A DNA stretch of 64,000 bases from Allobogoriella deserti (lineage in GTDB: Bacteria; Actinomycetota; Actinomycetes; Actinomycetales; Actinomycetaceae). The notes under the pieces were generated by a model. That model searched no databases and had not been told where the DNA came from. It saw nothing but the letters and a program-made list of their open reading frames with translations. The stretch lies in the NCBI RefSeq assembly GCF_042680605.1, contig NZ_JBHUEE010000004.1, positions 1-64,000 of the forward strand, in the 5' to 3' direction. This document shows positions 1 to 8,037 of the stretch, in pieces; position 1 is the stretch's first letter; each line of letters starts with the position of its first letter. The translations under genes were made by a program, and so were the position numbers.

Positions 1-92
1 GAACGATGTCGCGCCACACCCGTGGAACGATGTCCCGACACAGGCCCGGAACGATGACGTGACACAGGGCGGAACGATGTCCTGAAACCAGA
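1..92. repeat. four tandem ~24-bp repeats, insertion-sequence end
   Basis: The motif GAACGATG recurs at positions 1, 25, 49 and 72, and each copy is followed by a similar tail (variants of TCCCGACACA or TCCTGAAACC). The period is 24, 24 and 23 bp. Multiple short terminal repeats of this kind are known as transposase-binding sites at the ends of IS21-type elements. The adjacent transposase scraps on the minus strand support an insertion-sequence origin. The array may continue to the left of the window, so its true edge is not seen. It is not a CRISPR array because there are no unique spacers. Confidence 0.6.
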
Positions 93-146
93 CACCGCCA
101 CCCCGACCATTGTGATGTCGCAGGACATCGGCGACAGCCCGAACCC

Positions 147-482
147 TCAGTGTGAGGGTTCGGGCTTCGTCGTTTCCAGGTGCTGGTATGTGCGGCTGGT
201 GTCGAGGGTGAGTTCGCGGAGGATCTCGCCGGTCTCGGCTGTGGCGATGGTGATGTGCAGGTCCTGGATGACCATGACGATCGCAGCTCGGGCGTGGGCC
301 CGGTGGAGCCTGTCGACGGTGGCGGTGGCCAGTGTTTTGGGCATGAGTTCATCGAACGCGGAGGGGTGCAGGTTCGAGGTGATCGCAACCGAGCGTTTCT
401 GGTAGGCGGCGTCGACGAACCGGTAGAGGCCGCCCTCGGCGGCGTCCGCGGCGACCGGCACGAGTCCTATGTTGTCGAGGCC
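147..482 (-). pseudogene. chimeric transposase remnant: IstB C-part joined to IS481 tail
   Basis: Read on the minus strand, the first part (about 482 down to 292) matches the distal portion of IS21 helper ATPase IstB: DNIGLVPVAADAAEG, then YRFVDAAYQKRS, SNLHPSAFDELMPKT and ATATVDRL. From about 291 to 150 the same frame changes into the C-terminal tail typical of actinobacterial IS481 integrases: VIQDLHI, then TGEILRELTLD and TYQHL, ending in TGA. The Walker A region of IstB and the DDE core of the integrase are both absent. This is therefore a recombined scrap of two different transposases and is not functional. The family assignments rest on remembered motifs. Confidence 0.7.
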
Positions 483-558
483 TGGCGTACCGAGCCCTGC
501 AAGCCCGTGGCGGTGGTGCCGTCTCGCGCAGAGGCCCGTACGTCCCGGACCGGCCCGC

Positions 559-819
559 CTACTCCTCGTCCGGTCCGACCTCTTCCGGGTCCGGCGGGTT
601 GAACAGGTTCGGGTCGTCGAGGTCCTCGTCGTCGACGCCGGTCCGTTCGGCGGCTGCCCCGCCGTCCGCCGGGGCCTGGTCGTCGTCGAAGTCACCGGGC
701 TCGTAGCCCTCGCCGAACCCCGGGGCCGTCGGCGGTGCACCAGGCCCGGGGTCGGCGGCCGGGATGCCGCGCTCCTCGTCGGGCTGCAGATTGGGCTGGA
801 ACGGCTGCGCCTGAGACAT
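559..819 (-). CDS. small acidic disordered protein, unknown function
   Basis: This is an 86-residue protein with an ATG start at 819. It begins MSQAQPFQPNLQPDEERG and is rich in Pro, Gly, Asp and Glu, ending in DPEEVGPDEE. No folded domain, signal peptide or membrane segment is visible, and the strongly acidic C-terminus suggests intrinsic disorder. I recognise no family. A clear Shine-Dalgarno sequence is lacking. It lies between the transposase debris and the alcohol dehydrogenase, on the same strand as both. It is kept because its amino-acid composition is unlike a random shadow frame, but the call is moderate. Confidence 0.5.
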   Translation of the reverse strand: MSQAQPFQPNLQPDEERGIPAADPGPGAPPTAPGFGEGYEPGDFDDDQAPADGGAAAERTGVDDEDLDDPNLFNPPDPEEVGPDEE

Positions 820-921
820 GCTTCGTGTCTAGCATCGGCCCGGCAGGCCCGCACGGCGAGATCGGCGCGTCCGCACCGCGCCGCACGGGCCGCTGCGACC
901 TCATCGCACAGTGCAGCGACT

Positions 922-1932
922 TCACGACGCAGTGACGTGGATTTTCGGCCCGGTGCCGGCACCGGGCGGGCGGTCACCGGCAAGGACACCCGTGACGCCG
1001 TCGAGCCCGACGGACGTCGCAACCAGCACGCGAGGGTCGACCTCACCGCCCGCGTACGCCTCGATCACGGCCCCGAGAGCGGGGGAGGCACTGAGGATGC
1101 CGACCACGGTCACGTCGGCGAGCACGAACACGCGTGAATCCACCAGGCTCGGCGTCCCCGACAGACCGACGCAGACGATCCTTCCACCGGGTTCGACGAG
1201 TTCCGCCGCCCGGGCCGGCAGGTCCGGCGACGTCGAGGCGTCGATGATCGCGTCCCAGCGCAGGTCCGGCAGCTCGGCTGCCGTCCACACGCCGTCGAAG
1301 CCCAACGTCCGGGCGAACTCGGTGGCCGGGCCGGGGAGTCCGAAGAGGTGCACCTCGGCGCCTCTCGCGCGGGCGAACATCGCCGCCAGCAGACCGATGG
1401 TGCCCGGCCCCATCACCAGCAGCCGGTCGCCCTCACCCACCGCGGCGGCCCGCACGGCGCGAAGCGCGTTGCCGCCCGGCTCGACCATGGCCCCGGTGAT
1501 GTCGTCGAGCGTCTCGGGCAGGACATGCAGCGCGGCCGCAGGGACCGCCACCCGTTCGGCCAGCGCTCCGGGGCGTCCACCGCGGATGCCGAGCTCCGTG
1601 CGGTGCGCGCACAGGTGCTGCCGGCCGTTGCCGCACCGTCGGCAGCTGCCGCAGCCGAGCATGGTGTCACCGGTGACCCGGCGACCCAGCCACGCCCGGT
1701 CGACGCCGTCCCCGACGTCGACGACGGTGCCGCACCATTCGTGCCCCAACCGCATCGGGTACGCCGCGTGCCCGTCGTGGAGGTACTGCATCTGGCCGGT
1801 GAAGAACTCCACGTCAGTCCCGCACACACCGGCACGGGCGACCTCGACCACGGCCTCACCCGGAACCGCCACCGGCGGCTCCACCTCCTCGATGCCGGCC
1901 CGTCCGGGGGCCGTGACCACGAATGCCCGCAT
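922..1932 (-). CDS. zinc-dependent alcohol/polyol dehydrogenase (MDR family)
   Basis: A 336-residue medium-chain dehydrogenase that would oxidise an alcohol or sugar alcohol with NAD(P). The catalytic zinc region shows GVCGTD near the N-terminus and LGHEWCG further on. The structural zinc site is the four-cysteine cluster GCGSCRRCGNGRQHLC. The Rossmann nucleotide-binding stretch is VMGPGTIGLLAA. Start ATG at 1932 (MRAFVV) was chosen because it is the canonical N-terminus of the family; the open frame continues upstream only as noise. It is divergent from the benzoylformate decarboxylase gene across a 117-nt intergenic region, so the two could serve one aromatic or keto-acid pathway. The substrate cannot be read from the sequence. 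Confidence 0.85.
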   Translation of the reverse strand: MRAFVVTAPGRAGIEEVEPPVAVPGEAVVEVARAGVCGTDVEFFTGQMQYLHDGHAAYPMRLGHEWCGTVVDVGDGVDRAWLGRRVTGDTMLGCGSCRRCGNGRQHLCAHRTELGIRGGRPGALAERVAVPAAALHVLPETLDDITGAMVEPGGNALRAVRAAAVGEGDRLLVMGPGTIGLLAAMFARARGAEVHLFGLPGPATEFARTLGFDGVWTAAELPDLRWDAIIDASTSPDLPARAAELVEPGGRIVCVGLSGTPSLVDSRVFVLADVTVVGILSASPALGAVIEAYAGGEVDPRVLVATSVGLDGVTGVLAGDRPPGAGTGPKIHVTAS

Positions 1933-2049
1933 GTTCGTCCGATCATGCCCGAGTCCGACGTCGGTGGCGACGGTGCTCCGTGCACGGCGCAGCCGTTTGG
2001 ACGCCGCGGCCTCAGCCTCAATACGCTCGCACCACCACGAGGAGGTGCC

Positions 2050-3642
2050 ATGGACGTTCGCGAGGCGACCTACGAGATCCTGCGCGCGCACGGGTTGACG
2101 ACGATCTTCGGCAACCCTGGCTCGAACGAACTGACGTTTCTCGACGACATGCCGAGCGACTTCCGTTACATCCTCGGCCTGCACGAGGGCGTGGTGCTCG
2201 GCATGGCGGACGGCTACGCGCAGGCCACGGGCCGGCCGGCGTTCGTCAACCTGCACGCCGCCGCCGGTACCGGCAACGCCATGGGCGTGCTCACCGACTC
2301 CGCCAACGCGCACACCCCGCTCGTGGTCACCGCGGGTCAGCAGGTCCGTTCCCAGGTGGGGACCGAGGTGATGCTCGCCAACGTGGACGCGCCGCTGTTG
2401 CCGCGACCACTGGTGAAGTGGAGCGCCGAACCGCTCTGCGCCGCAGACGTACCCCGCACGATCTCGCAGGCGGTGCACACGGCCGGGACACCGCCGACCG
2501 GCCCGGTCTACGTCTCCGTGCCGCTGGACGACTGGCAGACCGAGGCCGGTGCGGACGTCGCGCACCTGACCCAGCGGACCGTCACGTCCGCCGGGGCCCT
2601 CACGCCCGGACAGCTCGACGATCTGACCGCGATGCTCGACGGCGCGACGTCGCCGGTCCTGGTGCTCGGTGCCGCGGTGGACGCCGCCGGCGCCAACGAG
2701 GACGCCGTTATCCTCGCCGAGCGACTGCAGGCACCGGTGTGGATCGCTCCCTCTCCGTCGCGCTGTCCGTTCCCGACCCGGCACCCGCTCTTCCGTGGCG
2801 CCTTGCCGGCCGCCATCGGCGCGGTGACCCACCTGCTCGCGGGACACGACGTCGTACTCGTCGCCGGCGCCCCGGTCTTCCGGTACCACCAGTACGATCC
2901 CGGGCAGTACCTGCCTGAGGGTGCCCGGCTGGTCCATCTCACCGACGATCCCGCGGAGGCGGCCCGGGCACCGATAGGACGCTCCGTCGTCTCGGACGTG
3001 GGCGCCGCACTGCAGGCACTGGCCCGGTCGGTGCGGCAGGCCGACCGCCCGGGTCCGCCGGCGCGCCCGCTGCCGGGCGTGCCGGGAGGCGAGCAGGAGG
3101 CTCCGCTCGACCCTGCCGTGGTCCTCGCCACGGTGGACGAGGTCACCCCCGAGAACGTCGTCTACGTCAAGGAGTCGACGTCGACGACGGCGCTGGTGTG
3201 GGACCACCTCGACCTCCACCGGCCAGGCAGCTACTACTTCCCCGCCGCGGGTGGCCTCGGCTGGGGGATGGGCGCCGCCGTCGGCGTCCAGCTCGCCGAA
3301 CCGGACCGTCCGGTCGTCGCGTTGATCGGCGACGGCTCCGCGAGCTACGCCATCACCGCCCTGTGGTCGGCGGCCCGGTACCGCGTGCCGGTGACGTTCG
3401 TCGTCCTGGTCAACGGCAACTACCAGGCACTGCAGTCCTTCACCGAGCACATGGGAGTCACCGGCGCGCCCGGCATCGACGTGCCCGGCATCGACTTCGT
3501 CTCACTCGCAGCGGGTTACGGCGTCGCCGGGCACCGTGCCCACGGCCGGGACGAGCTGCGGCAGCTGCTCACCGACGCCGTCGCCGACGACGGTCCGCAC
3601 CTCATCGAGGTCCCCACCCGGGCGATCAACCCCTTCGCGTAG
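2050..3642 (+). CDS. mdlC: benzoylformate decarboxylase (ThDP enzyme)
   Basis: A 530-residue thiamine-diphosphate decarboxylase that would convert benzoylformate to benzaldehyde and CO2 (mandelate pathway). It carries the hallmark residues of Pseudomonas putida MdlC: NPGSNELTFL with Ser25, HEG with Glu46 that activates the cofactor, NLHAAAGTGNAMG with His69, and FRYHQYDPGQ with His280. The cofactor/metal motif GDGSASYAI ... NGNY starts near residue 427. Length matches the family (528). Start ATG at 2050 follows a strong GGAGG about 5 nt upstream. No mandelate dehydrogenase or benzaldehyde dehydrogenase is adjacent, but the divergent zinc alcohol dehydrogenase could act on the aldehyde or alcohol. 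Confidence 0.9.
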   Translation: MDVREATYEILRAHGLTTIFGNPGSNELTFLDDMPSDFRYILGLHEGVVLGMADGYAQATGRPAFVNLHAAAGTGNAMGVLTDSANAHTPLVVTAGQQVRSQVGTEVMLANVDAPLLPRPLVKWSAEPLCAADVPRTISQAVHTAGTPPTGPVYVSVPLDDWQTEAGADVAHLTQRTVTSAGALTPGQLDDLTAMLDGATSPVLVLGAAVDAAGANEDAVILAERLQAPVWIAPSPSRCPFPTRHPLFRGALPAAIGAVTHLLAGHDVVLVAGAPVFRYHQYDPGQYLPEGARLVHLTDDPAEAARAPIGRSVVSDVGAALQALARSVRQADRPGPPARPLPGVPGGEQEAPLDPAVVLATVDEVTPENVVYVKESTSTTALVWDHLDLHRPGSYYFPAAGGLGWGMGAAVGVQLAEPDRPVVALIGDGSASYAITALWSAARYRVPVTFVVLVNGNYQALQSFTEHMGVTGAPGIDVPGIDFVSLAAGYGVAGHRAHGRDELRQLLTDAVADDGPHLIEVPTRAINPFA

Positions 3643-3702
3643 CCGAACCTCCCGAACCGCCGGAAACGTCCTGCGATGCCGCCGCGCCGGGACGGGTACA
3701 GT

Positions 3703-3728
3703 GGAATACATCCGGGCGAGGAGATGTT
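3703..3728 (+). promoter_or_regulatory. SigR/SigH-type thiol-stress promoter
   Basis: GGAAT at 3703-3707 is followed by exactly 18 nt and then GTT at 3726-3728. This is the consensus for Streptomyces SigR and mycobacterial SigH promoters (GGGAAT-N18-GTT), which respond to oxidised thiols and heat. The first gene downstream on this strand is the SNF2-type helicase at 3933, leaving a leader of about 200 nt. The sequence match is direct; the regulation is inferred. Confidence 0.7.
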
Positions 3729-3932
3729 GCCCGGTCGACGAGCGCTGGTGCACCCCGGCGAATCCGCCCTCGCTGCGAGGGCGCGGTTTCGGCGGGCGTA
3801 CGTTCGAGGCTCACGCGTCGATCTCGCGAAGATCCGCGTCCAGCGCACGTCCAGGACGGCGGTACAGCCGTCCGGGTCGCCGGATCGTGCCGGCTGAACG
3901 GCACGGGCGCGGCCCAGACGCGAGTGTGGAGG

Positions 3933-6119
3933 ATGCCTTTGGCTCAGGGAGCCCGACGCCGATCGGGCGCGACCGCCGACGGTCGTGCCCGCGGCACGAA
4001 TCGCAGTAATCAGCGGCGCACGCGCCACAGCGACGAGGACGGCATCATGCCCGTGCTGGCGCGCGTCTCGCGCGAGGTCGAGGCGGCCGTGCAGCGCCGC
4101 CGGGTCCGGCCCTCGGTGCGGACCAAGTTCCAGGTGGCCGGGCTCCTCATGCGGGAGGAGCGCGCGCGAGTGAAGGCAGACACCTCGCTGGCCGAGTCCC
4201 GTCGCGCCGAGGAGCTCAAGCGCCTCGACGGCATCGCCACCATCCTCGCCAAGACGGCCGCCCGCGACACCTCGCTCCTCGGCCTGCTGGACGAGCAGGC
4301 GACCGTCACCGACGCCGCACGTGCCCTCAAGGAGGAGATGCTGCGCGAGGCCGGCATGGAGGTCCCCGCCGAGGAACCCGAGGAGGAGCCCGCCGAGGCG
4401 TCCGCCGCCCGCCAGCAGCAGGTGGTACCGCCGTCGGTGGCCTCACGGCAGCTGGCCAATCCGTTCCTCGCGCCGGACTTCTCGGCCGCGCAGAAGCGAC
4501 AGACGCGGCCGCGTCGACTGGCCGGATGGGACCTGTTGGGCCCCTTGCTGACGGCGTTCGAACGCGGCGGGGAGTCCTCATGCATGGACCTGCCGGAACC
4601 GACGTTCGTCCGGGCGCCGGACGGTCTCGAGCTCATGGAGCACCAGGCACGGGTGGTCGCCGCCGCGGCGACCGGCCACCGCACGTTCCTCCTCGCCGAC
4701 GAGCCCGGCCTCGGCAAGACGGCACAGGCCTTGCTCGCGGCGCAGGCGGCGAACGCCTACCCGCTGCTCGTCGTCGTCCCCAACGTCGTCAAGACGAGTT
4801 GGGCCCGCGAGGCGGCGATGTGGACCCCCGGCCGTCGCGCCACCGTCGTTCACGGCGACGGCGAGACGATCGACGGCTTCGCCGACATCGTCGTCGTCAA
4901 CTACGAGATCCTCGATCGGCACATCGGTTGGCTGGGCGATCTCGGATTCCGCGGCATGATCGTGGACGAGGCGCACTACATCAAGAACAAGAAGTCTCAA
5001 CGGTCCCAGCACGTGCTGCGGATCGCGGACCGCATCCGCAGCCGAGCCGGGGACCCGCTGCTGATGGCACTGACCGGCACCCCGCTGATCAACGACATCG
5101 ACGACTTCCGCGCCATCTGGCAGTTCCTCGGCTGGATCGACGAGAAGAAGCCGCTCGGCGAGCTCATGGAGGCGCTGGAGGAGATCGGCCTCACCCCGGC
5201 CGACCGCGGGTTCTACGCCGCGGCCCGCACGAGCGTCATCGAGCGCGGGATCGTCCGTCGCCGGAAGGTCGACGTCGCCACCGACATCCCGGCCCGCCGC
5301 GTCGCGGACATGCCCGTCGAACTCGACGACGGCGCCGGCCGGTCCATCCGGGATGCCGAGCGCGAACTCACCCGCCGCCTCGTCGAGCGCTACGAGCGGG
5401 TCTACGAGGCACGGCACGGCAGCCTCCCGGGCGAGGAGCTCGACCTCGAGATCGTGCGTCAGGTCGCCCAGTCGGAACGGGCGGACAAGGCCTCCACCGC
5501 CGGCGAGAACCTGTTCACGATGATGCGTCGGATCGGCGAGGCGAAGGCCGGCCTGGCCGCCGACTACGCCGCGCAGCTCGCACGCAACGTCGGCAAGGTC
5601 GTCTTCTTCGCCAAGCACATCGACGTCATGGACGCAGCGGAAACGGTGTTCGCCGAGCGGGGGATCGCAGTCGCCTCGATCCGCGGCGACCAGACCGCCA
5701 CCGCGCGGCAGAAGCAGATCGACGCGTTCACGCGCGAGCCCGAGGTCGCCGTCGCGGTCTGCTCGCTCACCGCCGCAGGCGTCGGGCTCAACCTCCAGGT
5801 CGCCTCCAACATGGTGCTGGCGGAACTGCCCTGGACCGACGCCGAGCAGACCCAGGCGATCGACCGGATCCACCGCATCGGCCAGGACCAGCCGATCACG
5901 GCGTGGCGCATCATCGCGGCCCAGACACTGGACTCACGGGTCGCCGAGCTCATCGACAACAAGGCCGGGCTCGCCGCCCGGGCGTTGGACGGCTCGGACG
6001 AGGAGGTCTCGTCCTCCTCGGACGTCCAGCTCGAGGCGCTCGTCGCGCTGCTGACCGACGCGCTGGCCACGTCCCACGGTGCATACCATGCACACGAGCC
6101 GACATCTGTGGCGTCGTAG
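3933..6119 (+). CDS. SNF2/DEAD-box family helicase
   Basis: A 728-residue superfamily 2 ATPase. The N-terminal ~200 residues are charged, partly helical and contain an acidic low-complexity stretch. The helicase core has Walker A (DEPGLGKTAQ, near residue 258), a DEAH box (VDEAHYIKNKK, near 344), motif III-like TGTPLIND (near 381), and the C-terminal lobe with QAIDRIHRIGQ (near 647), the SNF2 signature. It probably translocates on duplex DNA or RNA; the substrate is unknown. The start is uncertain: ATG 3933 has GGAGG directly abutting it, and an in-frame GTG at 3924 or ATG at about 4047 are alternatives. A SigR-type promoter lies 205 nt upstream, suggesting induction by thiol stress. Confidence 0.85.
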   Translation: MPLAQGARRRSGATADGRARGTNRSNQRRTRHSDEDGIMPVLARVSREVEAAVQRRRVRPSVRTKFQVAGLLMREERARVKADTSLAESRRAEELKRLDGIATILAKTAARDTSLLGLLDEQATVTDAARALKEEMLREAGMEVPAEEPEEEPAEASAARQQQVVPPSVASRQLANPFLAPDFSAAQKRQTRPRRLAGWDLLGPLLTAFERGGESSCMDLPEPTFVRAPDGLELMEHQARVVAAAATGHRTFLLADEPGLGKTAQALLAAQAANAYPLLVVVPNVVKTSWAREAAMWTPGRRATVVHGDGETIDGFADIVVVNYEILDRHIGWLGDLGFRGMIVDEAHYIKNKKSQRSQHVLRIADRIRSRAGDPLLMALTGTPLINDIDDFRAIWQFLGWIDEKKPLGELMEALEEIGLTPADRGFYAAARTSVIERGIVRRRKVDVATDIPARRVADMPVELDDGAGRSIRDAERELTRRLVERYERVYEARHGSLPGEELDLEIVRQVAQSERADKASTAGENLFTMMRRIGEAKAGLAADYAAQLARNVGKVVFFAKHIDVMDAAETVFAERGIAVASIRGDQTATARQKQIDAFTREPEVAVAVCSLTAAGVGLNLQVASNMVLAELPWTDAEQTQAIDRIHRIGQDQPITAWRIIAAQTLDSRVAELIDNKAGLAARALDGSDEEVSSSSDVQLEALVALLTDALATSHGAYHAHEPTSVAS

Positions 6120-6126
6120 GACGGTC

Positions 6127-6475
6127 ATGAGTCGAGGTGTCGTGCGACTCAAGCGGGTTTACGACCCCGTCTGCCCTGACGACGGCGCCCGCATCCTGGT
6201 CGACCGGCTGTGGCCGCGTGGCATCAGCAAAGAGCGCGCAGCCATCGACCTGTGGTTGAAGGAGATCGCACCTAGCCCCGACCTGCGCGTCTGGTGGCAC
6301 GGTGAGTCCGGAACCTTCGACGAACTCGCCGCCCGCTACCGCGTCGAACTCGATGACAACCCCGGCCGTGGACGAGCTCCGGACCGCGCTCAGCGCGCAC
6401 TCCGTGGTCACGCTGGTCTACGCCGCCCGTGACACGCAGATGAACCACGCCGTGGTTCTTCGCGACTACCTCTGA
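6127..6475 (+). pseudogene. DUF488 family protein, frameshifted
   Basis: The N-terminal part starting at ATG 6127 reads as a DUF488 protein: RLKRVYDP, ARILVDRLWPRGISKE, WLKEIAPSPDLR and ELDDNP. The frame is then lost at a CCCC run (6360-6363). Dropping one C restores the expected family C-terminus (AVDELRTALSAH, then VTLVYAARDTQMNHAVVL, ending TGA at 6473-6475). The intact protein would be about 115 residues. This is either a real frameshift mutation or a homopolymer sequencing error. The function of DUF488 is unknown. The gene starts 7 nt after the helicase stop, so it may be cotranscribed with it. Confidence 0.8.
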
Positions 6476-6554
6476 GCTGTCTCGGCATACGCACGGACGA
6501 AGCGGCTGGCCACAGCGTCGACGTAACGTTCGATGTCCCATGCAAAGGAGAACA

Positions 6555-7892
6555 ATGGATCCGCAGCTGGAGTCGGTGTTCGACGAGGTGCTACGTCGTA
6601 ATCCTGGCGAGGCAGAGTTCCACCAGGCAGTCCGGGAAGTCTTTGACTCCCTCGGCCCGGTGCTACGAAAGCACCCGCAGTACGTCGAAGCAGCGGTCCT
6701 CGAACGTATCTGCGAGCCCGAACGCCAGATCATCTTCCGGGTACCGTGGGTCGATGACGCCGATCGCGTCCGAATCAACCGGGCGTTCCGCGTCGAGTTC
6801 AACTCGGCCCTCGGCCCGTACAAGGGCGGCCTGCGGTTCCATCCCTCCGTATACCAGGGCATCATCAAGTTCCTCGGCTTCGAGCAGGTGTTCAAGAACT
6901 CACTGACCGGTATGCCGATCGGCGGAGCCAAGGGCGGTTCCGACTTCGACCCCCGTGGGCGTTCCGCTGGCGAGGTCATGCGATTCTGTCAGTCCTTCAT
7001 GACCGAGCTGTACCGCCACATCGGCCAGTACACCGATGTGCCTGCTGGAGACACAGGCGTCGGCGGCCGCGAGATCGGCTACCTGTTCGGGCAGTACAAG
7101 CGGATCACGAACCTTTACGAGTCCGGCGTTCTCACAGGCAAGGGCATCACCTGGGGCGGCTCGCTGGTCCGCACGGAAGCGACCGGATACGGGACGGTCT
7201 ACTTCGCTGAGCACATGCTCGGCACCCGCAACGAGAGCATGCACGGTCAGCGCGTCCTCGTGTCGGGGTCCGGCAATGTCGCCATCCACGCGATCGCCAA
7301 GGCACAGGAACTGGGCGCCGAGGTGCTGACGTTCTCGGATTCGTCCGCGTACGTGATCGACGAGCGCGGAGTCGATCTCGATCTGCTGCGGCAGATCAAG
7401 GAAGTCGAACGTGGGCGGGCCGCCGACTATGTCGCCCGGCGCCCCGAGGCCCGGCTCGTCGAGGACGGTCGTGTCTGGGACGTCCCCGCCACCGTCGCAC
7501 TGCCGTGTGCCACCCAGAACGAGATCACGAAGGACGATGCACGTCGGATGGTCGGCAATGGTGTCGCCGTCGTCGCCGAGGGAGCCAACATGCCGACGAC
7601 CTCCGAGGCCGTCGCATTGTTCCAGCAGGCCGGGGTCCTCTTCGGTCCCGGCAAGGCCGCCAACGCCGGTGGTGTGGCCACGTCAGCACTGGAGATGCAG
7701 CAGAACGCATCCCGGGACTCTTGGTCCGCCGAGTACACCGAGGAGCGACTCGCCGGCATCATGGAAGGCATCCACGATCGATGCCTCGAGACCGCTGACG
7801 AGTACGGCGAGCCGGGCAACTACGTACTTGGCGCGAACATCGCGGGCTTCACCAAGGTGGCAGACGCCATGATCGCTCTGGGAGTGGTGTAA
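6555..7892 (+). CDS. gdhA: NADP-specific glutamate dehydrogenase
   Basis: A 445-residue enzyme for reductive amination of 2-oxoglutarate with ammonium (nitrogen assimilation), cytosolic and normally hexameric. Seen motifs are GPYKGGLRFHPSV and the catalytic-lysine region GMPIGGAKGGSDFDP, followed by DVPAGDTGVGGREIGYL and the Rossmann stretch VSGSGNVAIHAIAKAQELGA. The length fits the short NADP class. Start ATG 6555 has AAAGGAG 4-10 nt upstream and gives the expected N-terminus. Base composition is visibly lower in GC than the neighbouring ABC genes, which may mark a different history. No regulator is adjacent. Confidence 0.95.
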   Translation: MDPQLESVFDEVLRRNPGEAEFHQAVREVFDSLGPVLRKHPQYVEAAVLERICEPERQIIFRVPWVDDADRVRINRAFRVEFNSALGPYKGGLRFHPSVYQGIIKFLGFEQVFKNSLTGMPIGGAKGGSDFDPRGRSAGEVMRFCQSFMTELYRHIGQYTDVPAGDTGVGGREIGYLFGQYKRITNLYESGVLTGKGITWGGSLVRTEATGYGTVYFAEHMLGTRNESMHGQRVLVSGSGNVAIHAIAKAQELGAEVLTFSDSSAYVIDERGVDLDLLRQIKEVERGRAADYVARRPEARLVEDGRVWDVPATVALPCATQNEITKDDARRMVGNGVAVVAEGANMPTTSEAVALFQQAGVLFGPGKAANAGGVATSALEMQQNASRDSWSAEYTEERLAGIMEGIHDRCLETADEYGEPGNYVLGANIAGFTKVADAMIALGVV

Positions 7893-8037
7893 ACGCGCGG
7901 TACGTGAGTCGCTTCTCTGCGCGCAGGTCGCCGCCTGCTCGGGGCACAACGAAAGATGCCTCCCGAAGCGCAGCTAGTTTTCGGCATTCCGCACATGGGT
8001 GACGCAATCTCGCCAGAATGCGGAAGAATAGGAATCG

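Noticed and set aside
1..92. CRISPR array
   Set aside because: The repeats are contiguous 24-bp variants without unique spacers, and no cas genes are present; they fit IS terminal repeats.
922..3450. 842-residue open frame on the minus strand covering the mdlC region
   Set aside because: Only the distal part from 1932 is a real dehydrogenase; the rest is the antisense of the well-supported benzoylformate decarboxylase gene.
3676..3897. 73-residue plus-strand frame in the leader of the SNF2 gene
   Set aside because: It begins before the SigR-type promoter, has no ribosome-binding site and shows only Arg-rich random composition.
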